Counted from the stretch's first letter, positions 34,701 through 48,600 are shown. The stretch is DNA of 64,000 nucleotides from Asterella californica (GCA_036924285.1 JAYKYS010000006.1:25518001-25582000); one strand, 5' to 3'. The notes: generated by a model from the letters alone, not told the origin. Numbers and translations are program-made.

Positions 34701-36364
34701 CCAATGTACAATGAAGTCAAATCCGATTTTTCTATGATTCACATGGGTACCATAACTTGCCTTCTTGATGTAATTTTCGTACATGAATCTTTTAGTGGGA
34801 ATGTGTATTCTGTAGATGAAAACTTAGCTTTAGAATCTGTCCGTGGTTTTTGTTTTTGTCTCTTTCTTTTTTGTTGCTGTTGTCTTAATTTATCTTGAAT
34901 TTTTAGATAACAATAGACTGTACTTCACGGTTTATTTATCATTTTCTGATTGTTGAAATGTCATAGATCGAATTTTAATGTACTCGAATTCAGCATAATA
35001 AGTTGGTTCATTTATTGATTTTCAGTCGAGACACGGATATCTCACAAGAATAGAGGGTATTCTCTATGTGGTTGCGCATCTCATGGTTGAGCTTGTAACA
35101 ACAAATTCATAGAAATTTATTAGTGCAGAAAGTAGCAAGTTTCAAAATACTTATGTTATATTGGAGTAGACAAAGTACGACATGATGTGATAATAAGAGT
35201 CATTGACAGAAATACAATCCAATATCTGTAAGAAGGCAAACTGTATCATATTGGACATGAATGTTAAAATAGATGTAGACAAGTATTGTTGTTCAGTTTA
35301 TTGAGCTAAATATCTGCACAGACGATTATAAATCGAATATGAAAATGAAAAGTTCACGGTGAGGAGATTACGTCCTACTATGTCATTCTCACAAATCTAA
35401 ACTCTAAGGTTTCAACCTCGTGTTGTCATGATATTGGCAACTTGTGCGTGACTATTTGGACGAGAAGTGTGAGGATGATTCACATGTGAACTGCATGACA
35501 GACTTGAAAATCAATTCTTGTTTCGTAGCTCTGACTTAACGTTCTTGAACTAAGTTGTATCTTGTGACAAGTATATAGCCAGAAGTTGCTAACTTCAACA
35601 ATAAGGAACTTGATCACAACCCTACAAGAAGAAAAAAATACGTCAAAATAAAAGTTTTGCAACAAGAGAGCACCCACCACCAAAAGAATTATTGAGTAAA
35701 TTGTTCTCGTCAATTTGAATTCTTATAAGTTCATTGTTTGCTCAAGATTTGCATTATAACCATGGAGTTATTATCATCATGTTCTACAAAAAATTGATTA
35801 GGATCGAGTGTTATTATGCTCAAAAATCTTAAAATCCAATTCACATACAAATATAATTCATCAAGCAACTCTTAACTACACGAAACACACATCACTTCCA
35901 TTGCAATATGAGAATTTTTTCTCGCTAATTTTCATGGATATGTCAATCGCACCGCTAAAGGTTGAGCTCCTCAAACAAGAATTAGTCCACATAGTTTGTT
36001 GGTTCAAAACATATTGTTCTTTAGCAAATACAGTTGTATCAACGAAGAATGCAATAATACACCATGAAGAAAAGAATTCTTGTCAGCTTTGCTATTGAAA
36101 ATCATTGATCAAGCATTAAAACAATCAATCATTTTGAGCCTTAAAGTTTTATTGTTTAAGTCACCACTCAAAATCATTTTCTGGGTGTAGATATTATTCT
36201 CGAACCCACCAGCAAAAGATGTCAAAAAATAAAAAAACATTATATTCAACTAAGCGAAAAAATAATTCATAATCATTAATATAGCTATAAAAGCTATTTA
36301 TTTATTTTTGAATTTTTTTCCCAATGTACTATTTATTGTACATTGAGAAATAATACTATGTTGT
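34701..36364. other. AT-rich intergenic, nothing recognised
   Basis: Short frames on both strands (110 codons at 34566-34898, 96 codons at 35808-36098, both plus) are hydrophobic or low-complexity without motifs. Confidence 0.3.
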
Positions 36365-37667
36365 TCATTCGACAACATATACATCTTCAGTATTATTTTC
36401 ATATCTATAAGTAGCACAATGAGGTACATCTCCTCTAAAAACAAGATATATCCATCTCCTTAAGATATCTGAACATCTAAATTTGATAACAAAAAACAAA
36501 CATCATTTATATTATTAGATGGATTTAAAACTAATACAACTGTGTATTTAACATCATCCTGATATGTGTGAAAAATATAACAATAATTTTTCGTAATAAA
36601 TAAAAAATAAACTAATATCTCAGAAAATAAGAACGTATCTACAATATCTCTAGAAATTAATACTGATTCTTCCGTATTAAAATATGAAAATATATCTTGA
36701 AAAAATCTTATAAAACAAAAAAGGAATCTTCATCAGTACCAACTAAAAGAGTTTCAAGTAAAACACGATGATAATATTTCTCTAAAAAACTATCAAATCC
36801 TTCTATAATATTAAGAATCTTTTTATACTTACAATTATTTTTGAAAAATATCATAGAATCTGGACCTCGTTGTTCGTATCAATTATGTAATGGTCCCATA
36901 ACACGCATCGTTTCTTTTAGTGAAACTCAGACATCTTCTCTCTTCAATGTGTACTTCATATTATAAATCGCTTTGATATACTGTCGCAAGTATACCATAA
37001 GAGCACCTCCAGATTTTATTTTGTTCTTCTTGCAATAATTTGTCTTTCAGATGTATAAATAAGTTCTATTTGCTGTCTTGAAACAACAATGTAAAATGAA
37101 AAAAATATTACACATCAAAAATATTTATCTATTTGATCTAGTTATCATTTGATAGTTTTTATTCACTGTCGATAAATGAATTCAGTAATATCTGAACTCT
37201 CGTGATAATAAAATATTCTGAAAATTGTTGATCAGAATAACAAAAGTGTTTTTTCTCTACCATTTTAGTATCATACGAAAAAAGATGAAACTCTAAAAAT
37301 ACCAAAAGGTCTTTATGAAAATGTCTAATTTTGTCATGTATCTTATTTGGAAGAACATTATTATTCAACTGTGAATGAATACATAAACAAGTTTTATTTC
37401 ATAATTTTTACGTAAAAAAATTATGCTCAATAGACTCCGACTTCTATTGTCACAACTAATATATGATGACCTCTCAAAAAGATTTTTAACGATCTCATTG
37501 ATCTATCACGTAATAACATTCTTACAACAGTGTTAAAAAATATGTTTCCTCAAGAATCCAAATCAGACAAAATTTCAAAAAGTTTCCTTTCAATGAAAAG
37601 AGCACATTCACCACGTGTAAAAGAAAAAAATACCTTCAACGTTATTTTTTCTTATTTAAAATATCTG
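36365..37667 (-). pseudogene. decayed low-GC intronless coding sequence, possibly foreign
   Basis: Read on the minus strand, protein-like sequence continues for about 1.3 kb through several frames and stops, with no intron-like gaps. Pieces in order are RGECALFIERKLFEILSDLD, MLLRDRSMRSLKIFLRG, IRHFHKDLLVFLEFHLFSYD with QQFSEYFIITRVQILL, SGGALMVYLRQYIKAIYNMK, KETMRVMGPLHN, EQRGPDSMIFFKNN, GFDSFLEKYYHRVLLE, VKYTVVLVLNP and finally VFRGDVPHCATYRYENN just before a TGA at 36367-36365. Codons are extremely A/T-ending, unlike the two host genes here. The terminal RGD-PHC-Y motif is reminiscent of 2-oxoglutarate/Fe(II) oxygenase-like C-termini seen in some large DNA viruses and protists; this is a weak analogy. 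The family is not identified. A host gene remnant in an AT-rich isochore is the alternative. Confidence 0.45.
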
Positions 37668-40600
37668 TATATACAAAATAATGATAATATATAAAAAATA
37701 AAAACATTAGAAATAAATAACAAATCAACAAACAGATAAGCGATCATACAACAAATAACAGATCTAAATAAAATAAACAATATAAATTGATATAAACGAT
37801 TCATGTTGAGAACACAAGAAACCAGCAAACAAATAAGTTATATACAAAATAAAAAGTACTTCAAATTAAAATACCTCTATTTTTTATTGTAATAATTTTT
37901 TATTAAATTTCTATTTCAATATATTTATGTTTATAATCCATGACATCCACGCTGCACATCAATCAAGGTCATGCTAGAATGTAAAGCTGTATACAAATCA
38001 ACTTCAAAGATAATTAATAGATAAAATTATAATAATTTTAATTTTTTTAAAAAAATATATTCAAACTAAAATAAATATAAGACAGATATCACAAAAATCT
38101 GAACAATCAGCTAAACAGATATGCAGTATAGTACGACGAGCAACAAAGAACCATGATAAAAATTACCTCGAGTTGGTTACAGTGACCGAAATCAGTACAA
38201 TAATCGTGGTATCAGCTGCCAGTTGTCGCACATAAGACACAAAAAAATAACTGAAGAAACTTGCACGACATTTTATCACAAATTGTTGTAGTGCTATGAA
38301 CAAATTTCACCCAGAACTCTCAAATCGTCCGATGAAACTTCGTATTGTCTTCAACTTCTTGAAGAACTCGATGTTCTGATCTTGATGGATCCAAGGACAA
38401 TCAATTTGTACTCCGGAAAGACTTGAACGATCTAACTCTCCTTCGCAAATCACTGAAGCACACTAAATCTTCTTCTTTATATCTTAATTATCTCATAACA
38501 CATTTTACAATCCGTGTTCACGAACTGTCTTAACCAGTGTGTAACCTGCACATATCTAAATCCAATGAGGTCTTACGTGCTTGCATTGGACCTCTTAGTC
38601 TCTCAAATCGTCAGTCGACAAATTGCAAATACAAGCTAACTCTTTAAGCTGTCCCTTTACATCAATTCACAATACGTGAGTTTTGCCTTGATTATGACCA
38701 AGCAGTCTCTTTGCATCTTAGTATAAGATCAAGAACCGCAAATACTGAGTCAACATTGATAAGCTAAGGTCTAGCTTGATTTTCTCATGTTTCAAATGAA
38801 GTGTCTTTTGGAACCTAACAATGAGCTCTGTCACTTAATACAATAAAATTTGAGATATGAAATAGATCAAAAAGTTATTATTTTTTCTCATGAGTGTCTT
38901 TGGAGCAAAAATATAAAATATAAAAATACAATTTTTAAGTAAGAGTTGGTTCACGACATGACAGAGAGTGCTCCATAAATCTTATGAAAAAGATGTATCT
39001 AAACTAAAAGTATACATAATATTGGAGCGGTTGAATGGAACCTCAAACCTTAAAGTTGATGTATGAGATCAAAGAAATTTTCTTGACATTAAAGAAAAAT
39101 TCTTCAAGTGTTGAGGTTGCATTGAATGCAGAAATTGAGCTTTAAATTATCACAAACAGACTTGTCGGAAAAAAATTATGATGATTCAAATATGTTGTCA
39201 AGACCATGTTTGACACCAGTCTAAATAGTCACTGGAACTTTAATTTCTTAACTAAATTTCAACGATAAGGTCATGGATTGTAATTTTGGTATTAGTCGTT
39301 CTATTGTTTTAATTATAATACATTAATATATGTATAAGAGTGCGTCAACGATTTTATTCATGATGTGTATGTGAGATTAGTCTTTTTGTGTTATTGACAT
39401 CATCGTCAAACTTTTATTCTTTAGAGACATGAATGATCCGTCTTGATCTTGGCCTTCACAAGGATCCTAGATCAAAGATTGAACATGATTGATAAAACGT
39501 GGACCAATGACATTGAAGACTAGAGATCACTTTATTTCCTATTTTGCACTATAGATCGAGTTTTTAAAAAGTAACTTTAAAAACTCTTCTACCTTTAAGT
39601 GTTTGAACCAAAATACTTCATACTTTAAACTTTACACAAGATAATCATCCTCATCGAGCGATAAAGATAATAATGACATAAAAATACACGAGATCCAATA
39701 CAACGTCGAGATAATGACTTTGAATAAATCTATAATGAAATGTATGACAACAGAAAATGAAAAAGTCATCATTTGACTGCATTATTCCTCATCAAAGTTC
39801 TTCGTGATCCACGCATGATGATTGATTTTCTGTCGACAATGATATCGGATATCGATCTAAAGTTGAAAAGAACATTGATTGGAAAGTTTAAGTCAATTCA
39901 CTCATCAAAATAAGATGTACGTAGTCAGGTCTCAGTTCTCTTCGTAAGTGACCATCGACAATATCATCGATATAAGCAAGTCCATCACATTCTTCATGAA
40001 CTCTTCTCCATATAAGCGACGAATCACTGTCAAAAATGATCGTGATAGATGTAGTGAAACTTCATATGAAATGAATTCAATAATGAAAGATTTGGACTCG
40101 AATCAATCCTCCATCCATGAGTACAATTCTCGTAAATCATCAGCTTCCATATGAAACACTAATAATATTTCGTGAAAACACCAAGCAAGAAAGCAACCAC
40201 AAACCATCGAACCTCTATCTTATATACAAATTTGACGATAAGAGCCACTCACTCAAATATTCAAGGATCATTGAGTTGACACTCGCATTATAGTGCGATC
40301 TTACATCTCAAATAACCATGAACATGACACCTAATATGACGAGTTACATGAAAACGTTTGTAGAACACAAAAAATCAACACAATAAAAATTATGCGCTAA
40401 ATTCACATGTGAACTGTGTCTACACTATAATGCTTTAGTACAGTATATTTTTCAGAAAATTAATTTTGAAAGTTGATCTCAACCAATTATCAGTGATTAT
40501 TTTGATTGTGTTAAACATTTGTCTTTTTTTCTATAAATACAGCCTGGATGTATATTCACTTCCTCTTGATAGGAAAAACAAATGACAAGAGTTAAAAAAA

Positions 40601-40696
40601 CATACAGATGTTTAATGTATTATTTAATCGTTCAGTTGAAAAAGATAATATCATAAATTAAACATAAAATAGAACGTGATCTCATCAACATGCTGC
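37668..40696. other. AT-rich intergenic with faint protein-like traces
   Basis: No gene called. On the minus strand 40150-39900 reads in adjoining frames as short protein-like pieces (for example SLHLSRSFLTVIRRLYG). They have the same A/T-rich codon style as the remnant at 36365-37667, but are too short to assign. Confidence 0.25.
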
Positions 40697-40905
40697 TGAT
40701 CGGTAGCTGAGTTGGTTGGGTCTCAGACCTCTAAACGAAAGGTCTGAGGTTCAAACCCTCCTGCTCCCGGTTGGAGATGCAAGAAGTCGCTGTATGTGCA
40801 ATCTGATCCGGGTACGCTGGGGTTACTCACAAAAGACAGTCCGATGCTCCTTGAAGGGATAAAGCGGACATGATAACAACTTTACTTTTACTTTGATGAG
40901 AAAGT
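40697..40905 (+). mobile_element. tRNA-derived SINE
   Basis: It has a clear pol III internal promoter: A box TAGCTGAGTTGG (40704-40715) and B box GGTTCAAACCC (40748-40758), 32 bp apart. The anticodon arm (CAGACCT ... AGGTCTG) has a nine-base loop and the acceptor stem does not close, so this is a SINE head and not a working tRNA. An unrelated body of about 140 bp follows, ending in TTTACTTTTACTTT near 40895. Confidence 0.7.
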
Positions 40906-42639
40906 TTTTCAAGGTTCTCTTTATGATTCATGTCTGAATCTTCTTACATCTCCAAGATGATTAACACTTAATATTTATAATAAAATATTTTCAATTTGAT
41001 ATAATATTCATTTATATATTTTCAAATAACAACAAATGTACAAAAGTTCTCGAAAGTTGATCTTGCATGAATATTAGTTGAAAACAAAATAATTTTTCTT
41101 ATTTTTTTTCGCCCTCCATTCTGCTTATAGTACAAATTATCACCGAACGCAGGAGTACATTCGAGCCAATTTCGAGGGGCGAAACTTTTCGACTAAAATC
41201 GATGGACGAATATATATAGTGATTCCCCAAGTTTAGAAACTACGGTATTTCCAGGAGCCGCAAGAACACTTTTGCTTTTCTTGGCTCCAGAACAGAATCA
41301 TCGGGCCAACTACTGGCAGAGGTTTCAACCCCCAAACAGGGCCGAAAGTAAACCCGGAGGGCTATTCCCGGCGCACACGTACAAACTCTAACAGACCGGT
41401 CTATGGCAGTTTTTACCGGGAAAGGCGTGAGTCCTCGAGTCCAGTACCTGAACGTAACTGACGGTTTGACCGGGGTGGACGGGATACCATGGGACCTGGA
41501 TCCCAGAGCGCTGGCAAGCCAGGAGAGGGCAAAGAAGGGATCAGGTAAAAATAGTGAGAGGTTCGTGTCCGGGCAGAGTAAATAACCGTTAGAATTCATA
41601 TGAACAGGATGCCTGCAAGCCCGCGCATCCCCCTAGTTCGAATTCGAACTTCCATCAGTCCCCTCCTTCTCCACTCTTCCCCGCCCTTGGGGTCTCCCAT
41701 CTTCCTGGATGAGGACGAGGAACGGTCTCTTGTCCCCGCGAGCATTCGATCTCCGACGAGCTGACGTCCACTGCCAGCATATTTGTTGCATTTTCGCTGT
41801 GCTCAGGCTGGGCTTCGGATGTTTTGTCGGTGCAGCTAAGGCTTCTGAGCACCCATTAACCAAATGAGTCGGTGGCTGCGCCCACTGGTCGAGTGGTTCG
41901 GCTGAATTCGGTACGTGGCCTCAGCAGATGCAGGTGTTTTGTAGAATTGTTCAAAGGACGATGGTTTCTTCTGTTCTGCGCTCCTGTACGTAGTGCGTCC
42001 GAGAACAACGCCTCAAATGGGCCCCTGGTGTACATCTGGAACGACATTCCATGGGATGATCCTAAGGGTCAATAAGTCGTGAGCTTGTTCTTGTCTAGTT
42101 TAAATGCTGAGGAATTGACCAGGCATTAGAGTTACGAGGCTTTCAGCTATGCATACAGGTTATGTACCATCTGTCAGGCATTCCAAGTTCGGTTGGTGCA
42201 TTTTTCTGCTATTCCGTTTGGCATGAAAGCGCGTAAATTCTGGTTCACTCCTAATTCTTTGTAGAGATATCATTCTCTGAACCACGCTTTGTGCGAAGTG
42301 TGGATGGAATGTCCGTGTCAGGGTTTGTGGGACAGACAAAATCTGCTGCATTCTCTTTTTACGCGGACTATGTTGCAATTTGTGCTTGAGTTATCCCTCG
42401 TTACTGCTATCTGAACGCCTGGTTCGATGTGCAACTTTTGGGAGTTTTGCAGACCTTCACCAATGAGCTCGGGGTGCGAAGCTGTGACCGTTGAGAGAGA
42501 ATTGGGAGTGGAGGCCAATGATTGAACGTCATGAACAACTCATTGGGACGCATTTTGGTGGACTCTGCAGTATAGAAGAACCAGTTTTCTGAGATCATAC
42601 CACCGGGGATCGTTCGCGGCAGTTCGTCCAGGTCGGGCA
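40906..42639. other. transition from AT-rich DNA to gene space
   Basis: Composition becomes more GC-rich from about 41240, as expected for the 5' flank and leader of the large plus-strand gene downstream. A minus-strand frame at 41599-41240 (119 codons) and plus-strand frames here show no motif. Confidence 0.3.
41211..41219 (+). promoter_or_regulatory. candidate TATA box
   Basis: TATATATAG sits just before the rise in GC content upstream of the large coiled-coil gene. It is only a positional guess; the leader to the first plausible ATG would be about 1.4 kb. Confidence 0.15.
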
Positions 42640-45600
42640 ATGGCGAAAGACAACACGGAGAGCAACAAAGGTAAGATTTCGAAGGCCCACGCATCCGAAG
42701 CTGCATACGTGTGAAAGGAACCTCGTGCAGGCATGGCATGGAGTTAGAAAACGGATATATTCAGATCCCGCTGTGTGAACAGCTTGGTCCTGTAGGCCGC
42801 CTCGTCATCGCGAGGGCACGCAAGTTTGTCCCAACTTGCGGTGAGGAACGCCTCGTCTGGTACGCTGTAAGGTTGAATCGCTCAACCTTGCTCAACTAGT
42901 CCTAGGAGGCCAGAAGATTTCTACGCCGAACTGACCCGCCGATGCCCAGGGATGAGCAACCCGAGTAGAACCCGCTCTGGAATCCTCGTCCCGATACTCC
43001 GGTCATCCCTGGGACTAGAAGCTTGAATTATTAAGCGGGATTTCCGCGTGGAGAAACCTTCCTGCAACAGTTTCGAACTTTGCAGTTGGTTTTAATAGCA
43101 GGGTTAATAATGCGTGCAGATTTAGAAACAATCTTAAGATGGGTCCTTATTGGTTCAGATTAGTGGGCGGTTCCCAGAGCGGTCTCCAGATCCCGCATGG
43201 GAAGGGACTGTAGTGATGGTTCTGCGTGGTCAGCAGCTATGATCCGAAGTTAGCTATCCGAAGAAGTCGGCCTGTTGTCGACCCCAAAATCTGTGAACTT
43301 CACACGACCTCTGCATATAACTAATCACTGTGAGATTCCGGTGAGGTTTTAACTCCGGGATGTGAGGCTGGGATGTTGCTGCAAACACCTAGTGACGTCC
43401 AGAGCGATACAGACCTTCTGCCGCTTTCTTTGCAAGGATTGGAGCTCCCATCCCCCACCTAGTTTCATGTCTTATGTATGTGGGATAAAAGTAAACCGAG
43501 CCGAGCGCTTAACAAGTGGACCTGGGAGATTCAAGATAAATGGGATGGCCTTTTGCCCACTCTGAGCTCATTTGCAATGATTTGCAAGAGGCATGAAATC
43601 CTAAACTCCGCTTTCAGTCTGTCTTTCCTGGGTGTTGGGGGTCAAGAGAGAAACCAGGTAGGAAAGAATGGATTGCCACCAGGCAGATCCTGTGCCATCC
43701 TTACGCGGCATGCAGCCCCCGACTGTAGCTCTCTCGAAACTATGTCGACAGCACGTGACTCAGCATGAGGAAACGGAGTGACCCCTGGCTTTATCGGTCC
43801 GCCTGACGGGAAGGAGGAGGAGGAGACTAAAGCCTGAACGAAGACACAAAACAAATGAACTGCTCCAATTTGCTAAGAGGAGCAGTTCGAGGATTAGAAG
43901 AAGTAACTTGGCCTTCGGTTTCGGGCTTGTGAATGTTGCGACCGAGATCGATGTGAAAGGACATCCATCACTGTAGATGAGTAGTCTGCTGGGGAAGTGC
44001 CAGTCCGAGGGGTTTAGTCTCATGGAAGATTCAGGAAAGAAGACCTCATGGGAAGATGGGACGTAATCAGATCTCTTTAGCGCTCTGCCCCTCCCTTCCG
44101 TAGTCTCGATCACTCGGTCTCTCGCGCGCGTCAGCAGTGGCCAATCTAATTTAGTATCGAGAGATTTGAGATTTGTGTAACATAAGGCAGGTGCTACCGC
44201 ACGAACAGGTAACATCAATCAACCTGCGATGTTCCGGGAACAGCACTGCTAGGAAGGAAGCGTATGATCGTGGGCTCTGTCTAGCATCCCCCTCAATTCA
44301 TCCTGCAGTTGGTTGCGCTTGATGCAGGTGGTCAGTTATCTACACGCACTGAGCAACCTTTGGTGATTAAAGTCATTTGAATTGTCCGCTTTCATGACGA
44401 TGATGCACTGCATTTTAAAGTGGCGCCTTATATGTAGTTACGGAATTTCACCACGGAAAAGACTTGATGATGAAACGTATAAGTGTGCCATAGGACGGTT
44501 GAGCTTCATCCAAGCCACCATATCTATCCGTAAAACGTCTCTGGCGGAGTATCTTCTCGAACATCATGGCTTGATAGTCATTGGGGCGCAAGACTTACTA
44601 GCCCAAGCAGATGGTGGCCCATGGAGCTCTGCTAGGGTAGATGTACAATCGAGTAGTTTGATGAAGAGAGATCAGTTTGTGGGAAAAAAATCTCAGAGAT
44701 TGCGTGAATTGGCTTTTATATCAGGGAATCCCAAGGATGAGTCCATCGATGGTGGAGGAGAGAGTGCAACACATGTATCTAAAGGGGAGACGTTTACGTC
44801 TGCACTTAGACAGTGCGTTTCTTTTGTTGGCAGACGTGGAAAGAAGATGGCTAAGCCTTGGAGAGGTCGGTTGAAAGCTCGAAATGCTTCCTACCTTCAG
44901 CTCTTTAAGGACCTACCCAGTACAGGCCCTACTGTTTTTTCCATCCTCACTCTGTATGATAAGCAGAGCCCAGAAAAACAGGTTAACAGATACGGCAATC
45001 AACCGACAGGGTTGCAGGATGTGGCGTGGTTGTCTTTGGACGGCCGGCTCATGAATGCTGACACTGCTACCAGTTTAGTCCGGATGGGAGGCCATTTGGG
45101 TGAACCAGAGGCTTGTGTTTGGGAAGGACTGAATCCCCTCCAGCGAGTTCTCATTGTGGCAGTGACGGCAGCAGCTACAGCAGCAGCCAAGGTGAAATGT
45201 ACCCATGAAGTAGCCCGCTTGCAGAAGGTCATCAACGACAGGGTGAGTCCTCTGGACGGGAGAAGTCTTCTGTAGCATCTGGGTTTTCTGTTACTCATTG
45301 AAAAGGTCGAATATTTGTTCTGGTTTCGAAATACGTGACCGTGTTTAGGGTTTCTGCGCAGGAGCTCGCCCTAATTAACATGAGAAAGGAGCTCAGCAAC
45401 CTTTCGAGCAAAGTTGATATGCAGCGGGCCGAACTTCACGCAGAGATATCAGAGCCCTCTCCTCCAAGCACAGTGGAGGAGCTGACCCGCCTACTGGGCC
45501 AAGTGGACATGCGAAGATCTCAACCAAGTCCACAGCTAAGCGCAGAACCGGATTATTATAGTGCAGTCAATCAATTTTGTGACTCACTGGGCGAGTTTTC

Positions 45601-48600
45601 CGAGCCAAATGATGAAATTACTGAATCACCTGCTGTAAATAGACAATTGAATTTCAGTACCGTTAAGAAAAAGGTGTCTCCCATGAAAGAGGTATCTCCA
45701 ATTGGTGGAGGTCCTGGGTTGGAGCTCATGGAAAAAATGATCCTATCAAATAGCTGGATTGAGTCTCTGGACATTGGATTGCTCTTGGAGGAAGCTGCAA
45801 ATGAAGAGCAGGAATACCGGTTTGGTGTGGATCTTGTCAACAAAGATGTCGTTTCTGAGATAACTGGGGATGAAAAAGAACCAACAAAACAGAGTGCTGA
45901 AGCAGAGGAAGAGGATTCCGGGGAGTATGCACAATTGGATTCAGGAGCCCACGTCCAGTGTGAGCCCGTCACAGAAACTGGCTTCGGCCACGAGTGGCTT
46001 TCTGAAACTTCCTCAGTCATAATGGATGCTTTCAGTCCGGAGCCACTAGAAAAGAAGCGGAAGAAACCAACTAAGGTAATACCTTGAAACTGACTCAATC
46101 GTACTGCTTCTAACGTGAGTGCTGAAGGTCGGCTATCGTGCGACAGATGGTTTGCACGTCTTACGCTTGAGATTGGCTGATATTCTGTCCCGAACCATGC
46201 TGCAGGTGAATACATCAGAAGATTGGTCTCAAAAGTCAGAAGCGGGAGAAAATGCCTTCCCTACCCGGGCCCGTTGTGCGAGTATCATTCTCGATGTAAA
46301 GGTAAGTAAAAAATCCTAAGTGTGCTCTGTCTCAGAGGCAGAACATGCGGCTGTAAACGTTTTGGCTACCCATTCAGTTTGAGCCCAAAATTTAATGCAT
46401 ATTTTTACACCTGTTCTGTACGTATGACTGCAGAAACAGGTTATCTCGTTGCTGGACGAGGCAGCCTCTAATATGCTCGAAGCCTTGAACAGCATCAGTG
46501 AGAAGGTAAGCCAGATCTGACTGTGACGGGGAACACATTTTAGGAGGTGTTTTGGCCTGTATATTCGAGCAGTAGATGAGGAAAAAGCTAGCTAATTTTA
46601 GCACTCGCCATCCTTGTACCATTCCAGGCCAGACTTTTTGGAGGCGAGGAGACTGTGGCTTTGACACCTCAGAAACCCGAGGACGCCTGGAGTCAGAAAA
46701 CACCTGGTATACCCGTACTCCTCTTCTCAACTCCATAGGCTTAGAAGATATGACCAGATGCAGGTATCACCTGGCATTCTCAACCTGAATTGTCTTGCTG
46801 GGAATTTAGCGCTAGTAACCAGAGACCTAACAGGATGACTGATGCTCGTCCTCTGGCCGCAGACTCGATGGCAATCAGTGAAAACGTGACAAAGGTAGCT
46901 GATCGGATCGCTGCTTTGCAATCAGCTATGGCGAACGTGTGGCAGACGCTCGGACCTGAGGCCATGGCTGCTCTCAGCATTTCTCCATCGGATTTTGATG
47001 ATTATCTAACTAACCTGCAGATCGCGAAGGTGTGCCTTACTGTTCCACATAGAAATGATAACATGTTTTTATTATGCTTCATCAACGGTTCGGAGTCTGA
47101 TGTCGATTTTCAACTCGTGACCGCATGGCAGATTCTGAACGAAGATGCTACTGAACTGACAACGGCCAGCGTCAACATTCAGTCGTGGCAGGAGTGGTTT
47201 CGAAGAGGTCTTGACAACCCGGAATCATCATTCCTTCGACGAATTCAAGCTACATTTCCTCAAGGGGGTTATGAAAGTGCACCTCAGACCCTTGAGCAAA
47301 GCTGGACTACCTCTGAGTGGCCACCGTCAGTTGATATCCGGAGTCGCAAGACTTCTGTTTCAGAGAGCAACATGGTCACTCCTACTGCTGTGGTAACATC
47401 TCGAGAAAAAGTGGAGAAGCTTATGAGTCCCCTGTATGAGAAGAGTGAAGACACAACGTCTCCTGATAGTTGCTCTAACTTGGCGACCGTGGCTGAACAG
47501 CTTGTGGCAGAGCTGGAAAAGTCCGTCACAAAGGTATAACCTGATCTCATCCACCTCTGCTATCATCACCTTCTATGGATGCTGGTTTACACATAAGGGA
47601 AGAGCTATTAGCCTAAGACTCACAAATTTAACTGAAAAAGCTTATCCTAGTCCCCAGATATGTAACTTTGATGATGATCTCAAGGTAGGGATAGCCACAT
47701 ATCTCTCCGAAAGTAGTTGTGTACAGGTTCCTAAGTAACTGGCGTGGGAAGAGGGGTCTGTAGAATTCTAAACGCGCTCCGTGATTAGCATCATGGCGGA
47801 AAAACTGACCAGAAAGCTCACTGTGGCACGCCTGAAGGTTGCTGCGATGGAACTACAGTTGAAAAACTTGAAGAAGTATGTAAAAGCGTGTGATCTGAAG
47901 AGGAAGCAGGTGGAGAGAAAGCTTCTGGAAGCTTGGGAGCAAGACAGCAAGAATCAGGTGAATATTTCGAGGAAGATCAGGATTTAGCTTTCTTTTCTCT
48001 TGCATACCAGTATAGCGGCGGCATAGGTTTGTGCTCTCGAAGATATCAACTTTTGAGTTTGGTAGAAGGTACGGGTACTTTCCTGATCATTCGAGGAGAA
48101 CCATGTCGAATTAAAATCAGGTCAAAGCAGGTAGTGAGATCATGGAGCTCCAGCGACAGATTCACATGAAAGAGGCCGCCTACCAGGAGTTGATCCGAAG
48201 TCGAAAGGTACTGATCATTGTACTACGGTATACGTAGACACAGATGCATATACGTTCGGGGCGGTTTATAAGCTCCTATCGTGTTTATTTCCGTAACATA
48301 TCCTCTGTAAAGTCCTGACATGACGTTACGTTCTCTTTTTTCCAGGCTCTTGTGGCCGCCAAAGTCCAAGAAATTACTGAACTACGGGAGGAATGCCGTC
48401 GACGTGATCAGGGATTGAAAGACATGGCTACACAAGCTCAAGCGATAAATGAAGCTAGTGAAAAGGTTAGAGCCGGATACAGTCTACTTCTTGATTTCCT
48501 TTTTGTGACAAAGGATGTTTGTAACCCGCCGAGGCTGGCGGGTGCAGTCGACGTGTCCTTTTATACTCCGGTGCACGAGTTTAGGTTCTTATTACTTGTG

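Noticed and set aside
37001..37030. Another Harbinger terminus (AAGAGCACCTCCA)
   Set aside because: It resembles the GAGCATCTCCA end, but no inverted partner was found and it falls inside the protein-like reading at 36365-37667.
40697..40775. Functional tRNA gene
   Set aside because: A and B boxes are good, but the anticodon loop is nine bases, the acceptor stem does not pair and a non-tRNA body follows; called a SINE.
43760..44218. Minus-strand ORF of 152 codons
   Set aside because: Lies in the leader/intron region of the plus-strand coiled-coil gene; Leu/Ser-rich tracts mirror AG-rich plus-strand sequence, with no domain.
45571..46215. Minus-strand ORF of 214 codons
   Set aside because: Antisense to the acidic middle exon of the coiled-coil gene, whose splice phases support the plus strand; Ser-rich composition is the complement of Glu-rich coding.
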